The translations under genes and the position numbers were made by a program. Source: RGIG5057 sp964371585 (GTDB lineage Bacteria; Bacillota; Clostridia; TANB77; CAG-465). Taken from it: a stretch of DNA of 64,000 nt. The stretch's first letter is position 1. Each line of letters opens with the position of its first letter. Where the stretch lies: contig CAYJMD010000001.1 in NCBI GenBank assembly GCA_964371585.1, positions 179,637 to 243,636 of the forward strand, written 5' to 3'. Below the pieces are notes generated by a model, which saw nothing but the letters and a program-made list of their open reading frames with translations, was not told the origin of the DNA and did not search any database. Of this stretch, positions 27,554-36,467 are shown one piece after another.

Positions 27554-27994
27554 ATGAATAATAAAAAAGGAATATCGCTAACAATTTTAATGCTTGCTGT
27601 TGCTATAATGCTTATAATAATTACAACAGTAACAGTAGTAGGTGTGCAAACTATAAATGTAGCTAATTATGAAAGTCACATAAGTAAACTTGGAAGAATG
27701 GAAGATTTAGTTAATTTATATTATTTAGAAAATGGAAATTTACCAATTTCATATATTAGTGTAGACCCAGAATCTATTTCTATAGATTTAAAAAACGAGA
27801 CTATTTTAAATGGAGATGAATCAAATAAATTATTTGTAGTTAATATGAGTAATTTAAATACTTCAACTATAGATATAGGTAATGGAGAAGTTAAAAGTAA
27901 TGATGTATTTGTAGTGAGTGAAAATACACATAATGTATACTATTTAAAAGGTTTTGAATATGAAGGAAAGGTTATTTATGGATCAGTTAAATAA
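27554..27994 (+). CDS. Type IV pilin-like protein
   Basis: A 146-residue protein beginning MNNKKGISLTILMLAVAIML, a basic leader ending in Gly followed by a long hydrophobic helix, as in prepilin-type N-termini. The glutamate usual at mature position 5 is replaced, so processing by a prepilin peptidase is uncertain. The remaining part is Asn/Ser/Glu rich and beta-like. It overlaps dusB by 17 bases, yet no pilus assembly genes are nearby. GGAGG lies before the ATG. Confidence 0.65.
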   Translation: MNNKKGISLTILMLAVAIMLIIITTVTVVGVQTINVANYESHISKLGRMEDLVNLYYLENGNLPISYISVDPESISIDLKNETILNGDESNKLFVVNMSNLNTSTIDIGNGEVKSNDVFVVSENTHNVYYLKGFEYEGKVIYGSVK

Positions 27995-28961
27995 ATATAT
28001 ACATGAACTTAAAATAGGAGATGTAGTAGTAAAAAATAATGTTTTTTTAGGCCCTATGGCAGGAGTAACAGATAAAGCTTTTAGAGAAATTGTACGTATG
28101 TATAAACCAGGCCTTACTTTTACTGAGATGGCAAGTTCAAAGGCTATGCAATTTGAAAGTGAAAAAACATCTAAACTACTTGAAATATTAGAAGGGGAAA
28201 GACCGTCTGTAGTACAAATATTTGGAAGTAATGCAGAGGTTATATGCAGTACAATAAAAAAATTAAATGAAAATGAAGATATTGACATTATAGATATAAA
28301 TATGGGATGTCCTGCTCCTAAGCTTGTTAAAAATGGTGATGGTGCTGGACTATTGCTTAATCTAGATAATGTTAAATTAATATTAGAAAGTGCTGTTAAA
28401 GTTTCTAAAAAACCTATAACAGTAAAGACTAGAAAAGGATTTAATGATGACAAGATAACTGCTGTTGAAGTTGCAAAAATTGCTGAAAAAGCAGGAGTGA
28501 AAATGATTACAATTCATGGTAGAACAAGAGAAGAATACTACACTGGAGTAGCAGATCTTGAAATTATTAAAGCTGTTAAAGAAGCAGTAAGTATTCCAGT
28601 AATTGGAAATGGTGACGTTACAGATGTTAAATCTGCACTTCATATGTTTGAATATACTAAATGTGATGGGATAATGATAGCTAGAGGGTCACTTGGTAAT
28701 CCATTTGTATTTAAGAGTATAATACAGTGTGATGAAAACTATATACCAACAAATAAAGAAAAATATGAGGTTATGAGAAAACATATTGAACTTGCTTGTA
28801 AATATGAAGGTGAAAAAATAAGTAGATTAAAACTTAGAAAACATATGGCTTGGTATTTGAAGGGTATAAAAAATAGTGCTGAATATAGAGATAGAATTAA
28901 TAAGTCAGAATCTACAGAAGAAATTATAACAATAATAGAGGAAGCTTTAGATGTTAAATAA
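27978..28961 (+). CDS. dusB: tRNA-dihydrouridine synthase
   Basis: FMN-dependent reductase of tRNA uridines, 327 residues. Motifs are GPMAGVTDKAFREI, IDINMGCPAPKLVKNGDGAGLLL (catalytic Cys in NMGCPAPK), TVKTRKG, ITIHGRTREEYYTG and GNGDVTD. The start at 27978 follows GGAAAGG; an upstream in-frame ATG at 27954 has no binding site. The gene overlaps the pilin-like gene before it and ylmH after it by 11 bases, so the three are coupled. Confidence 0.94.
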   Translation: MDQLNKYIHELKIGDVVVKNNVFLGPMAGVTDKAFREIVRMYKPGLTFTEMASSKAMQFESEKTSKLLEILEGERPSVVQIFGSNAEVICSTIKKLNENEDIDIIDINMGCPAPKLVKNGDGAGLLLNLDNVKLILESAVKVSKKPITVKTRKGFNDDKITAVEVAKIAEKAGVKMITIHGRTREEYYTGVADLEIIKAVKEAVSIPVIGNGDVTDVKSALHMFEYTKCDGIMIARGSLGNPFVFKSIIQCDENYIPTNKEKYEVMRKHIELACKYEGEKISRLKLRKHMAWYLKGIKNSAEYRDRINKSESTEEIITIIEEALDVK

Positions 28962-29721
28962 AGAAGATATACTTAAATCATATAGAATGGATGATAAAAT
29001 ATTTGTAAGTAGAATACTAGATAAGATAATAAAATGTGAAAAGTTAAATATGACTGTTATTACTGATTTTTTAGATATTAACGAAACAAATATAGCAATT
29101 AGTTTGCTTAATAAATTTAAAATTAAGTATAAAGTATTTGATATAGATAATCTTTTAGAAAGAAAAGTTATAGCGCTGTATGCTTCATATGAAGAAGATT
29201 ATAATTTTGATGAAGTAAAATGTCTTAAAGTAATTCCAAAAACAAAAGAAAAGTTAAAACATAAAGATTATATGGGAATGTTATATAATAGTGGTATTAA
29301 TCCATCTAAACTTGGAGATATTTTTGTGATTGATGATATAGGATATATATTTGCTATAGATACAATTGCTGAATTTATTAAATTAAATATTTCTCTTGTA
29401 GGAAATGTCAAAGTACAGATAGAAGAAATACTTATTCAAGATTTAAATATTAGTAGAACGTTTGAAACTAAAACTACTACTTCAGCTTCACTTAGATTTG
29501 ATAGTGTAGTTGCAAGTATTTTTAACCTATCTAGATCTGAGGCAGATAAAAAGATTTCAAAAGGTGATTTGATAGTTAATAGTATTAGACAGTTAAATAA
29601 GGTAAAAGAAATAAAAGAGTCTGATATAATATCATTTAAAAAATTCGGTAAAGTTAGAATTATAGATTTTGTTTTAAATAAAAAAGATAGATATATAATA
29701 AAATTTGATATATACAAATAA
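28951..29721 (+). CDS. ylmH: YlmH/RqcP2-like S4-domain RNA-binding protein
   Basis: A 256-residue protein. The C-terminal S4 domain (TTTSASLRFDSVVASIFNLS, then SRSEADKKISKGDLIVNS) and the N-terminal YlmH region (MGMLYNSGINPSKLGDIFV) identify the family. YlmH works with RqcH in alanine tailing of stalled nascent chains in Bacillus and is usually found in the sepF-ylmG-divIVA cluster. Here it is coupled to dusB instead, by an 11-base overlap. The next gene begins within 15 bases. Confidence 0.9.
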   Translation: MLNKEDILKSYRMDDKIFVSRILDKIIKCEKLNMTVITDFLDINETNIAISLLNKFKIKYKVFDIDNLLERKVIALYASYEEDYNFDEVKCLKVIPKTKEKLKHKDYMGMLYNSGINPSKLGDIFVIDDIGYIFAIDTIAEFIKLNISLVGNVKVQIEEILIQDLNISRTFETKTTTSASLRFDSVVASIFNLSRSEADKKISKGDLIVNSIRQLNKVKEIKESDIISFKKFGKVRIIDFVLNKKDRYIIKFDIYK

Positions 29722-29734
29722 GAGGGTTAGATAT

Positions 29735-30368
29735 ATGAAAAAAATAAAAAATATGAAAGAATATATTATTAGAAATGAAGTTAATATAATAGTTGTTTTA
29801 GTTATACTTATTGCTAGTATTATATTAATGATAGGTATGGATCATGTACTTATGTTAGATGAGTATGTAAAAGATAATATGACAATGTACAGAGATATGC
29901 AATATAAGGATACAATGCTTATATTAACAGATGTAATATCTGTATATATTCCTATAGCATTATCAGCAATATTTTTAGTGTTAGGTATCAAAAATAAAGA
30001 ATATTTAAACATTCCCTTTAATTTAGGCCTTGCAACAGCTTTAAATATTGTAATAAAAGAAATAGTAAAAAGACCACGTCAATTAGAAGGTATCAAAGAA
30101 TTTTTTGGATATAGTTTTCCTTCTCGGACATGCCATGGTAGCTATAACTTTTTATGGACTATTAATATACTTACTTATGAAACATGTAAAGAACTTACAT
30201 ATTAAAATGATAATGACAACTATCGCAATTAATCTTATGGTTATAGCTTGTTATACTAGAATATATTTAGGAGCACATTATGTAAGTGATATTTTAGGCT
30301 CAATAATCATTAGTACACTATATCTAGTAATATATATTAATATAATAAAAATGGTAAGAAAAAACTAA
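29735..30368 (+). pseudogene. PAP2-family membrane phosphatase, +1 frameshift at CGG inside the PSGH motif
   Basis: Related to undecaprenyl-pyrophosphate and phosphatidate phosphatases. The first frame (29735 to about 30124) gives transmembrane helices and KRPR...GYSFPS; the next frame gives GHAMVAITFYG, more helices and RIYLGAHYVSD, the final PAP2 motif. The two parts join as FPS-GHAM if the C at 30125 is skipped. Total length is 3n+1 bases (210 residues after correction). In the zero frame the codon there is CGG, and translation would end about 80 bases later. AGAGGG at 29721-29726 fixes the start. Could be a mutation, a sequencing error or recoding; VanW in this window shows the same pattern. 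Confidence 0.8.
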
Positions 30369-30395
30369 ATTAAAATAAAATAGAAATGGAGAAAA

Positions 30396-31709
30396 ATGAA
30401 AGTAGCATTTTATACACTTGGGTGTAAAGTAAATCAATATGAAACAAATTTAATGACACAGCAATTTATTGAAGCTGGATATGATGTAGCACAATTTGAT
30501 GATAAAGCAGATGTATATGTAATTAACTCGTGTTCAGTTACAAATTTATCTACACGTAAATCAAGACAAGCAGTAAGTAAAGCTAAAAAAAATAATCAAA
30601 ACAGTGTAGTTGTACTTGTAGGTTGTTATACAGAAGAACTTGGTTTTACAAATTCTGAGTATAAACTATATGATCTTGCACTTGGTAATGAAGAGAAAAA
30701 AGATATAATAAAATATATAGAAGAATTTAAAAATAATAATGTTAAAAACTTAGATGTAACAGGAACATTAAAAATAAAAGAAGAGATCGGCAGTGTTAAA
30801 AGATATGTACAAAAAAAATCATTAACTCTAGCTAAAAATATACGCGAAAGTATTAAAATTGAAGATGGCTGTGACAATTTTTGTTCATATTGTATAATAC
30901 CATATACAAGAGGTAGAGTAAGAAGCAGAGATTTAAATGAAATAATAACAGAGGTTCAAAATCTTGCTAAAAAATCAGTTAAAGAAATCGTTTTAGTTGG
31001 TATAGAAATTGCTTCATATGGTAAAGATATAAATGAAGAATATACACTTATAGATGTTATAGAAAAAGTAAATAAAGTAGAAGGAATTGAAAGAATTAGA
31101 CTTGGATCTATAGAGCCAAGATGGCTTACAGATGAAAATATAAAAAGATTAAGTAATGTAAGTAAACTGTGTCCTCATTTTCATTTATCTATACAAAGTT
31201 TAAGTGATACAGTTCTTAAAAGAATGAATAGAAAATATACTTCGAAATATATTTTAGAGCTTGTTAATAAATTAAAAAGTACATTTAAAGATTCAGCTAT
31301 AACTACTGATATAATAGTAGGATATATTGATGAAACTGATGAGGAATTTGAAAGTACATATAAACTTTCTAAAGAAATAGGTTTTAGTGATATGCATATA
31401 TTTAAGTTTTCAAAAAGAGAACATACAAGAGCATATAATCTACCAAATAGCGTATCACCTAAAGAGGCCACGCTAAGAAGTAATAGATTGATTAGTTTAA
31501 GTAAAACAATGAAAGATAATTACTTAAACTTAATGCTTGGAAATAAATATAGTATATTAGTTGAAGAGTTTAAAGATGGATATATATATGGTTATACTAA
31601 TAATTACGTAAAAGTAAAAGCATTAGGAGAGGAAGATTTATGGGGAAAAATAGTAGATTTAGAATTGATCTCAATAGAAGGAGAATTGATCTTAGGCAAG
31701 TTAGTTTAA
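30396..31709 (+). CDS. mtaB: tRNA t6A37 methylthiotransferase MtaB
   Basis: Radical SAM methylthiotransferase that converts t6A to ms2t6A at position 37. The N-terminal MTTase domain starts YTLGCKVNQYETNLM (residues 6-20) with further cluster cysteines in NSCSVT and VGCYTE; the radical SAM motif is CDNFCSYC within EDGCDNFCSYCIIPYTRGRVRSR; a TRAM-like domain ends the protein. Length 437 and the CKVNQYE signature favour MtaB over MiaB. Follows the PAP2 gene by 27 bases; its end overlaps the CapA gene by 70 bases. Confidence 0.94.
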   Translation: MKVAFYTLGCKVNQYETNLMTQQFIEAGYDVAQFDDKADVYVINSCSVTNLSTRKSRQAVSKAKKNNQNSVVVLVGCYTEELGFTNSEYKLYDLALGNEEKKDIIKYIEEFKNNNVKNLDVTGTLKIKEEIGSVKRYVQKKSLTLAKNIRESIKIEDGCDNFCSYCIIPYTRGRVRSRDLNEIITEVQNLAKKSVKEIVLVGIEIASYGKDINEEYTLIDVIEKVNKVEGIERIRLGSIEPRWLTDENIKRLSNVSKLCPHFHLSIQSLSDTVLKRMNRKYTSKYILELVNKLKSTFKDSAITTDIIVGYIDETDEEFESTYKLSKEIGFSDMHIFKFSKREHTRAYNLPNSVSPKEATLRSNRLISLSKTMKDNYLNLMLGNKYSILVEEFKDGYIYGYTNNYVKVKALGEEDLWGKIVDLELISIEGELILGKLV

Positions 31710-32896
31710 AAAAAGTTATAATTATTTCAACATTGTGTATATGTTTTATAATACTTGGAGTTTCAACTTTTATTTATTTTGATTTAAAAGGCGAATCATC
31801 ACAAGTAGCCTTAAATAATACAAATATTAATGATAATGAATATGATGCTAATTTAAATACTGAAAATGATGTTAATATATATGATGATGAAAAAATAGAT
31901 GAGTTATTAGATGTTGATATTAATACTGTACCTGAGCCATTAGAAGAAAAAACTAATGTTGTTACAATGACTGTTTTAGGCGAAATGATGATGGGTGGAG
32001 CAGTTACTAAAAATTTAAGTTATAATTATAATTTAGCATTTTCAGATATATATGCTTATACAAGAGATGCAGATTTTACTTATGCAACTTTTCCAACTTC
32101 TATTACAACATTAAATGAAATTGTAAGTGCTAAAAGTAATTATATAGTTACTAAAGATATACTAAATGCTCTATCAGGACTAGGAGTAGATGTTGTAACT
32201 TTAGCATCGGATCATATGACCGATTTTACAAAAAATATATTTAATAGTACTATTAGTACTTTAGGCGAATATGATTTTACAGTAGCAGGACTTTATGATA
32301 ATATTGTGTACATGCAAGAAAACGATAAAAAAATAGCAATAATATCTTCTACTAGTGCATATTTAAATTCTAAATCTGAATATGAAGATTTTAATATTAA
32401 TATTTATGATGAAGATAAAATAAAAAGAGATATCGAAACTGCTAAAGAAAATGCAGATTTTGTCATAGTTGATTTTCATTTTGGTAAAGAATCTGAAGAT
32501 GTGGTAACAACAGAAATGCAAAAAATGGCAAAGCATGCTGTAGATTGTGGAGCAGATTTGATTTTAGGTTCACATAGTTTAGGAGCTAAACCAGTAACAA
32601 TGTATAAAGACACACCAATAATATATTCAGTAGGTTATTTAATTACAGATGCAGAAAGAGATGAATCTAAAGAGTCGTATATATATAATATAACTATTGA
32701 TGAAAATAATAAAGTTGAAGAAATAGAGATGATACCTATATATATAGCAGATAAAAAGGCTACTGTTATGTATGCAGATTATGACTATGAAGCTTGTAAA
32801 AAATATAATGAAGAAAATTTAAGTGTTATGCTTAAAAATGATATTGAAGCTAAAATATTAAATGATAAAATAATTGTTACTCCTAGTTATGAGTAA
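31640..32896 (+). CDS. CapA-like (poly-gamma-glutamate synthesis type) membrane-anchored protein
   Basis: A 418-residue protein: basic cytoplasmic N-terminus (FRIDLNRRRIDLRQ), one transmembrane helix at about residues 25-47, an acidic linker, then a CapA/metallophosphatase-like domain from about 105 (TMTVLGEMMMGG, GVDVVTLASDHMTDF, VDFHFGKES, DLILGSHSLGAKPV, YSVGYLI). Several usual metal ligands are replaced: the canonical GD of the first motif is GE here. Starts 70 bases inside mtaB, with GGAGAGGAAG as binding site. No capB/capC genes nearby, so poly-glutamate synthesis is not implied. Confidence 0.85.
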   Translation: MGKNSRFRIDLNRRRIDLRQVSLKKVIIISTLCICFIILGVSTFIYFDLKGESSQVALNNTNINDNEYDANLNTENDVNIYDDEKIDELLDVDINTVPEPLEEKTNVVTMTVLGEMMMGGAVTKNLSYNYNLAFSDIYAYTRDADFTYATFPTSITTLNEIVSAKSNYIVTKDILNALSGLGVDVVTLASDHMTDFTKNIFNSTISTLGEYDFTVAGLYDNIVYMQENDKKIAIISSTSAYLNSKSEYEDFNINIYDEDKIKRDIETAKENADFVIVDFHFGKESEDVVTTEMQKMAKHAVDCGADLILGSHSLGAKPVTMYKDTPIIYSVGYLITDAERDESKESYIYNITIDENNKVEEIEMIPIYIADKKATVMYADYDYEACKKYNEENLSVMLKNDIEAKILNDKIIVTPSYE

Positions 32897-32928
32897 TAAG
32901 TTAGTATAAATAAAATTATAAAATTGAT

Positions 32929-32966
32929 AAATAGTAGATTAAATATTATCTACTATTTTTTATTTT
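32929..32966 (+). terminator. Terminator after the CapA-like gene
   Basis: Perfect AAATAGTAGAT/ATCTACTATTT stem followed by TTTATTTT. Confidence 0.85.
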
Positions 32967-33015
32967 CTAAAATACAATTATATAGTAATCTTCTCTTAGA
33001 ATATGGCGTAAAAAT

Positions 33016-33044
33016 TTGATTTTTAAGTGATTAAAGTGTATAAT
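33016..33044 (+). promoter_or_regulatory. Promoter of the DUF4321-radC-mre cluster
   Basis: TTGATT (33016-33021), 17-base spacer, TATAAT (33039-33044). Confidence 0.65.
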
Positions 33045-33082
33045 AGTAGATATAAGAATTAAAGGAGGATTTAATTGATAAT

Positions 33083-33343
33083 ATGAAAAAAATATTTGCA
33101 ATATTATTCATTGTAATAATGACAATGCTTGGTTGTATAATTGGAGAAAGTTTAGCATCAAGTTCATACTTAAGCTGGCTTTCAATAGGTGGTAACATAG
33201 GTTTTCAGGAACCATTTATACTTGATCTTGCTTTCCTTGAACTTACTTTTGGAATATGGTGTAAAATAAATGTATGTGGGGTACTTTTTTTAATCATAGG
33301 TTCAATGTTGTCATCTAAGATGACTAAGTGGGTTAAAATATAA
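33083..33343 (+). CDS. DUF4321 family membrane protein
   Basis: An 86-residue protein with two hydrophobic helices (about 4-25 and 60-80) around the family-like segment FILDLAFLELTFGIWCKINVCG (given as DLAFLELTFGIWCKIN). Such proteins are commonly encoded just ahead of radC and mreB in Clostridia, and their function is unknown. AAAGGAGG lies 14 bases from the ATG, a longer gap than usual. The stop codon TAA overlaps the proposed ATA start of radC. Confidence 0.8.
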   Translation: MKKIFAILFIVIMTMLGCIIGESLASSSYLSWLSIGGNIGFQEPFILDLAFLELTFGIWCKINVCGVLFLIIGSMLSSKMTKWVKI

Positions 33344-34023
33344 AACATTTACCACTGGAAGATAGACCTTATGAAAAATTAGAAAAGCTTGGAGAGGAAT
33401 ATTTAACTAATTCTGAACTCCTAGCTATAATTATAAAAACAGGAACAAAAACCAAAAGTTGTTTAGATATTTCAAGAGAAATATTACAAACAAACTTAGA
33501 AAATATTAATGAACTTGAATACTTATCTAATATGAGTATTAACACTCTTAAAAGATTCGAAGGAATTGGTAGAGTTAAAGCTATACAAATAAAAGCTACA
33601 ATAGAACTTTCTAAGAGATTAGCTAAAGTGGTTAGTGTAGCTAAAATAAAAGTAACAAGTCCTAAAGTAATATTTAATGTTTTAAACGAAACATTTACAA
33701 ATAAGAAACAAGAAATAATTAAGACAGTAATTTTAGATAGAGCAAATAATATCTTATCTATAAATACAAATGCTATTGGAACCACTTCAAATGTAAATAT
33801 TGGTATAAAAGAAATACTTTCAGAACCAATAAAACAGATGGCAAGTAGTATAATACTTGTACATAATCATCCAAGTGGTAATTTAACTCCAAGTAAACAA
33901 GATATATTATTTACTACTAAAATAAAAGAATATGCAAAAATATTTAATATTGAACTTTTAGACCATATTATAATTGGTAAAAATGATTATATAAGTTTAA
34001 AAGAAACAGGACATATGACGTAA
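33340..34023 (+). CDS. radC: RadC family protein (JAB/MPN domain), apparent ATA start
   Basis: RadC proteins have a helix-hairpin-helix region and a JAB1/MPN metal-binding domain; despite the name their biochemical role is not settled. The homologous N-terminus KHLPLEDRPYEKLEKLG and SELLAIIIKTGTK begin directly after ATA at 33340; no ATG, GTG or TTG occurs in frame until 33532, which would delete the first third. The frame is closed by TAA at 33334. HNHPSGNLTPSKQD is the metal motif. With 227 residues the length is standard. The ATA overlaps the upstream stop as ATAA, where relatives would have ATGA. Confidence 0.85.
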   Translation: MKHLPLEDRPYEKLEKLGEEYLTNSELLAIIIKTGTKTKSCLDISREILQTNLENINELEYLSNMSINTLKRFEGIGRVKAIQIKATIELSKRLAKVVSVAKIKVTSPKVIFNVLNETFTNKKQEIIKTVILDRANNILSINTNAIGTTSNVNIGIKEILSEPIKQMASSIILVHNHPSGNLTPSKQDILFTTKIKEYAKIFNIELLDHIIIGKNDYISLKETGHMT

Positions 34024-34036
34024 AGGGGAATTTTGT

Positions 34037-35053
34037 ATGAGAATAATATCAAAAGACATAGGAATAGATTTAGGAACATCAAATGTTCGTATATTTATCA
34101 AGGGCAAAGGTGTAGTGCTTACAGAGCCAACAGTTGTTGCAATTAATAAAATTACAGGAGAAGTTTTAGCTGCTGGATCTGCCGCAAAAGAAATGTTTGG
34201 TAGAACTCCTGATACAATAATTGCTGTTAAGCCTTTAAAAGAAGGTGTTATAGCAGATTTTGATTGTACAAGAATGCTTATTGAATCATTACTTTCTAAA
34301 GTTGTTAAAAAAAGTATATTTTCTAAACCAAGAATTGCTGTAGCAATACCTTGTAGTATTACAGATGTTGAAGAAAGAGCTGTTGAAGGTGTTTTATACA
34401 AAGCTGGGGCTAAAGAAGTATACTTAGTAGAAAAAATAGTTGCTGCTTCTATTGGAGCTAAAGTGAATTTAGAAAAACCAGAAGGAAGTATGATTATTGA
34501 TATAGGTGCAGGTACAACAGAAGTTTCTGTAATGTCACTTGGTGGTATTGTAGTTTCTAAATCTGCTAGAATAGGTGGAGAAAATTTTGATAGAGATATA
34601 GTTGATTATATGAAGAATAGATACAATGTCTCTATTAGTTTAATAGATGCAGAAAATGTAAAGAAACAGATAGCATCAGCTTATGAGACTATGACTGAGG
34701 ATAGAACTACAATAAAATGTAGAAATTTAGGTACAGGACTACCTGAGGATATAACAATTACAACTAAAGATATTAAAGAAGCAATTGATGACACATTAAA
34801 TAGAATATTAAAAGTAATTAAAGAAACTTTAGAAGTTACACCTCCTGAACTTGCAGGTGATATTATGAGTAATGGTATTACAATAACAGGAGGAAGTGCT
34901 AATATAGGTGATTTAGATAGATATTTATCAGAAGAGCTTGGAATACCAGTACAAATAGCTACCAATGCTGATAATATGGTTATAAAAGGTTTAGGTCTTA
35001 CACTTGAAAATATTCAAGTTCTTAAAAAATCTGTGAAGACTAAAAAGAGATAA
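34037..35053 (+). CDS. mreB: Rod shape-determining protein MreB
   Basis: Bacterial actin that organises the elongation machinery at the membrane. ATPase motifs are IGIDLGTSNVRIFIKGKG (phosphate 1), IDIGAGTTEVSVMS (phosphate 2) and ITGGSANIGDLDRYLS (adenosine). Length 338 is typical. AAAGGGG lies 8 bases ahead of the ATG. Heads mreBCD, 14 bases after radC. Mbl is an alternative name, but position next to mreC supports MreB. Confidence 0.96.
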   Translation: MRIISKDIGIDLGTSNVRIFIKGKGVVLTEPTVVAINKITGEVLAAGSAAKEMFGRTPDTIIAVKPLKEGVIADFDCTRMLIESLLSKVVKKSIFSKPRIAVAIPCSITDVEERAVEGVLYKAGAKEVYLVEKIVAASIGAKVNLEKPEGSMIIDIGAGTTEVSVMSLGGIVVSKSARIGGENFDRDIVDYMKNRYNVSISLIDAENVKKQIASAYETMTEDRTTIKCRNLGTGLPEDITITTKDIKEAIDDTLNRILKVIKETLEVTPPELAGDIMSNGITITGGSANIGDLDRYLSEELGIPVQIATNADNMVIKGLGLTLENIQVLKKSVKTKKR

Positions 35054-35098
35054 TAAATATACAGTAATTGCCAATAATAAAATAAAGGAGTACTTAAA

Positions 35099-35938
35099 AT
35101 GAAATATGATTATAATTACAATAAAAAAGATAATAGAAAAAAAATAATTATAGCTATCATTATGATTGTAATATCTATTTTAGTAGCTACTATAGGATTT
35201 AGATTTACAAATAATTCTGTCCTTATAGGTATTTCAGATGTTATCTTAACACCTTTTGTATCTATAGCTAATTTTACTACAGGTCTAGTAAGTAATGCTA
35301 GTGATTTCTTTACTAATAAAGATACATTACTTTCAGAAAACGAAAGATTAACTTCAGAAAATGAAGAATTAAAATTACAGCAAGTTTTATCAAATGAATT
35401 AATTGCTGAAAATGAATCTTTAAAAAGGATGTTAGACATAGATAAAAAGTATAGTCACTATGAATTAAAACATGGTAAAGTTATATTTAGAAATCATGAT
35501 AATTATTCAAATACTTTAACTATAGATATAGGAACAAATGATGGTATTGAAATATACCAACCTGTTATACATTCAGATGGACTTGTTGGATATGTATCAA
35601 ATGTAACTGAAAATACAAGTATTATAACAACAATACTTGATCCACAAATAGCAGTAAGTGTAACAATATCGACTATTAACAAATCTGCTATTTTAAAAAG
35701 TGAATTTAATTTTATAGAAAGTGAATCTTTAAAATTAAGTCATATACCAATAAATACAGAAATATCAATAGGTGATGTTATATATACGTCTGGAACAAGC
35801 AGTATGTATCCTAGTTCTATTGTTGTAGGTAAAGTAACAAGTGTAGTAAATGAAAAAAATGAGAGTGATAGATATGCTATAGTAGAGCCGTCAGTTGATA
35901 CAGGTTCACTTAGTGAAGTATCTGTTATTATAAATTAG
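35099..35938 (+). CDS. mreC: Rod shape-determining protein MreC
   Basis: Bitopic membrane protein linking MreB to PBP2 and MreD. Basic N-terminus, transmembrane helix at about residues 16-36, coiled coil around 78-105 (LLSENERLTSENEELKLQ), and beta-barrel domains with YSNTLTIDIGTNDGIEIYQPVI and GLVGYVSNVTENTS. Length 279 fits. The stop overlaps the region of the mreD start (8 bases apart). Confidence 0.93.
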   Translation: MKYDYNYNKKDNRKKIIIAIIMIVISILVATIGFRFTNNSVLIGISDVILTPFVSIANFTTGLVSNASDFFTNKDTLLSENERLTSENEELKLQQVLSNELIAENESLKRMLDIDKKYSHYELKHGKVIFRNHDNYSNTLTIDIGTNDGIEIYQPVIHSDGLVGYVSNVTENTSIITTILDPQIAVSVTISTINKSAILKSEFNFIESESLKLSHIPINTEISIGDVIYTSGTSSMYPSSIVVGKVTSVVNEKNESDRYAIVEPSVDTGSLSEVSVIIN

Positions 35939-35946
35939 GTGGTAGT

Positions 35947-36459
35947 ATGAAAAAAATCACTTTAAATATTATTATAACACTATTTATATTTTTAATGTTT
36001 ATTATTCAAATATTTCTAATTAATCCAAATAATATTTTTGGAGCTAAACCAAATATACTTCTTATTACTGTGCTTGTGACAGCTCTTAGGGGAAAGATGC
36101 TTAAATCATCAATCTATGCATTGCTAATGGGAATAATACTGGATTTAATATATAGTAGTACATTTGGAATATATACTATATGTTATACTATAACTTCAGT
36201 AATAATTGCACTTATAAATTTCAATTATAGGAAAGATAGTAAAGAGTCATTAATATATATAACTCTTATAGGTACAGTTATTTTTGAAGTATTAGTATAT
36301 ATTATATATATTATTATGAACTCATTACAGTTTGATTTTATATATTTATTATTACAAACTATAATGGTTGTTATATTAAATATAGCACTATCATTTATAT
36401 TATTTAATGTATTTGATAAACTATTTACTAAATATTCAGATAATAAAGAATTATACTAA
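35947..36459 (+). CDS. mreD: Rod shape-determining protein MreD
   Basis: A 170-residue polytopic membrane protein with about five helices, including PNILLITVLVTALRGK and LLMGIILDLIYSSTFGIYTI, both typical of MreD. Follows mreC by 8 bases, with GGTGGT as binding site, and precedes mrdA. Part of the elongasome scaffold. Confidence 0.9.
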   Translation: MKKITLNIIITLFIFLMFIIQIFLINPNNIFGAKPNILLITVLVTALRGKMLKSSIYALLMGIILDLIYSSTFGIYTICYTITSVIIALINFNYRKDSKESLIYITLIGTVIFEVLVYIIYIIMNSLQFDFIYLLLQTIMVVILNIALSFILFNVFDKLFTKYSDNKELY

Positions 36460-36467
36460 AAGAAAGG

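Noticed and set aside
31640..31709. 70-base overlap of mtaB and the CapA-like gene as an error
   Set aside because: The second gene has a good binding site and its basic N-terminus and membrane helix read naturally, so the overlap is accepted.
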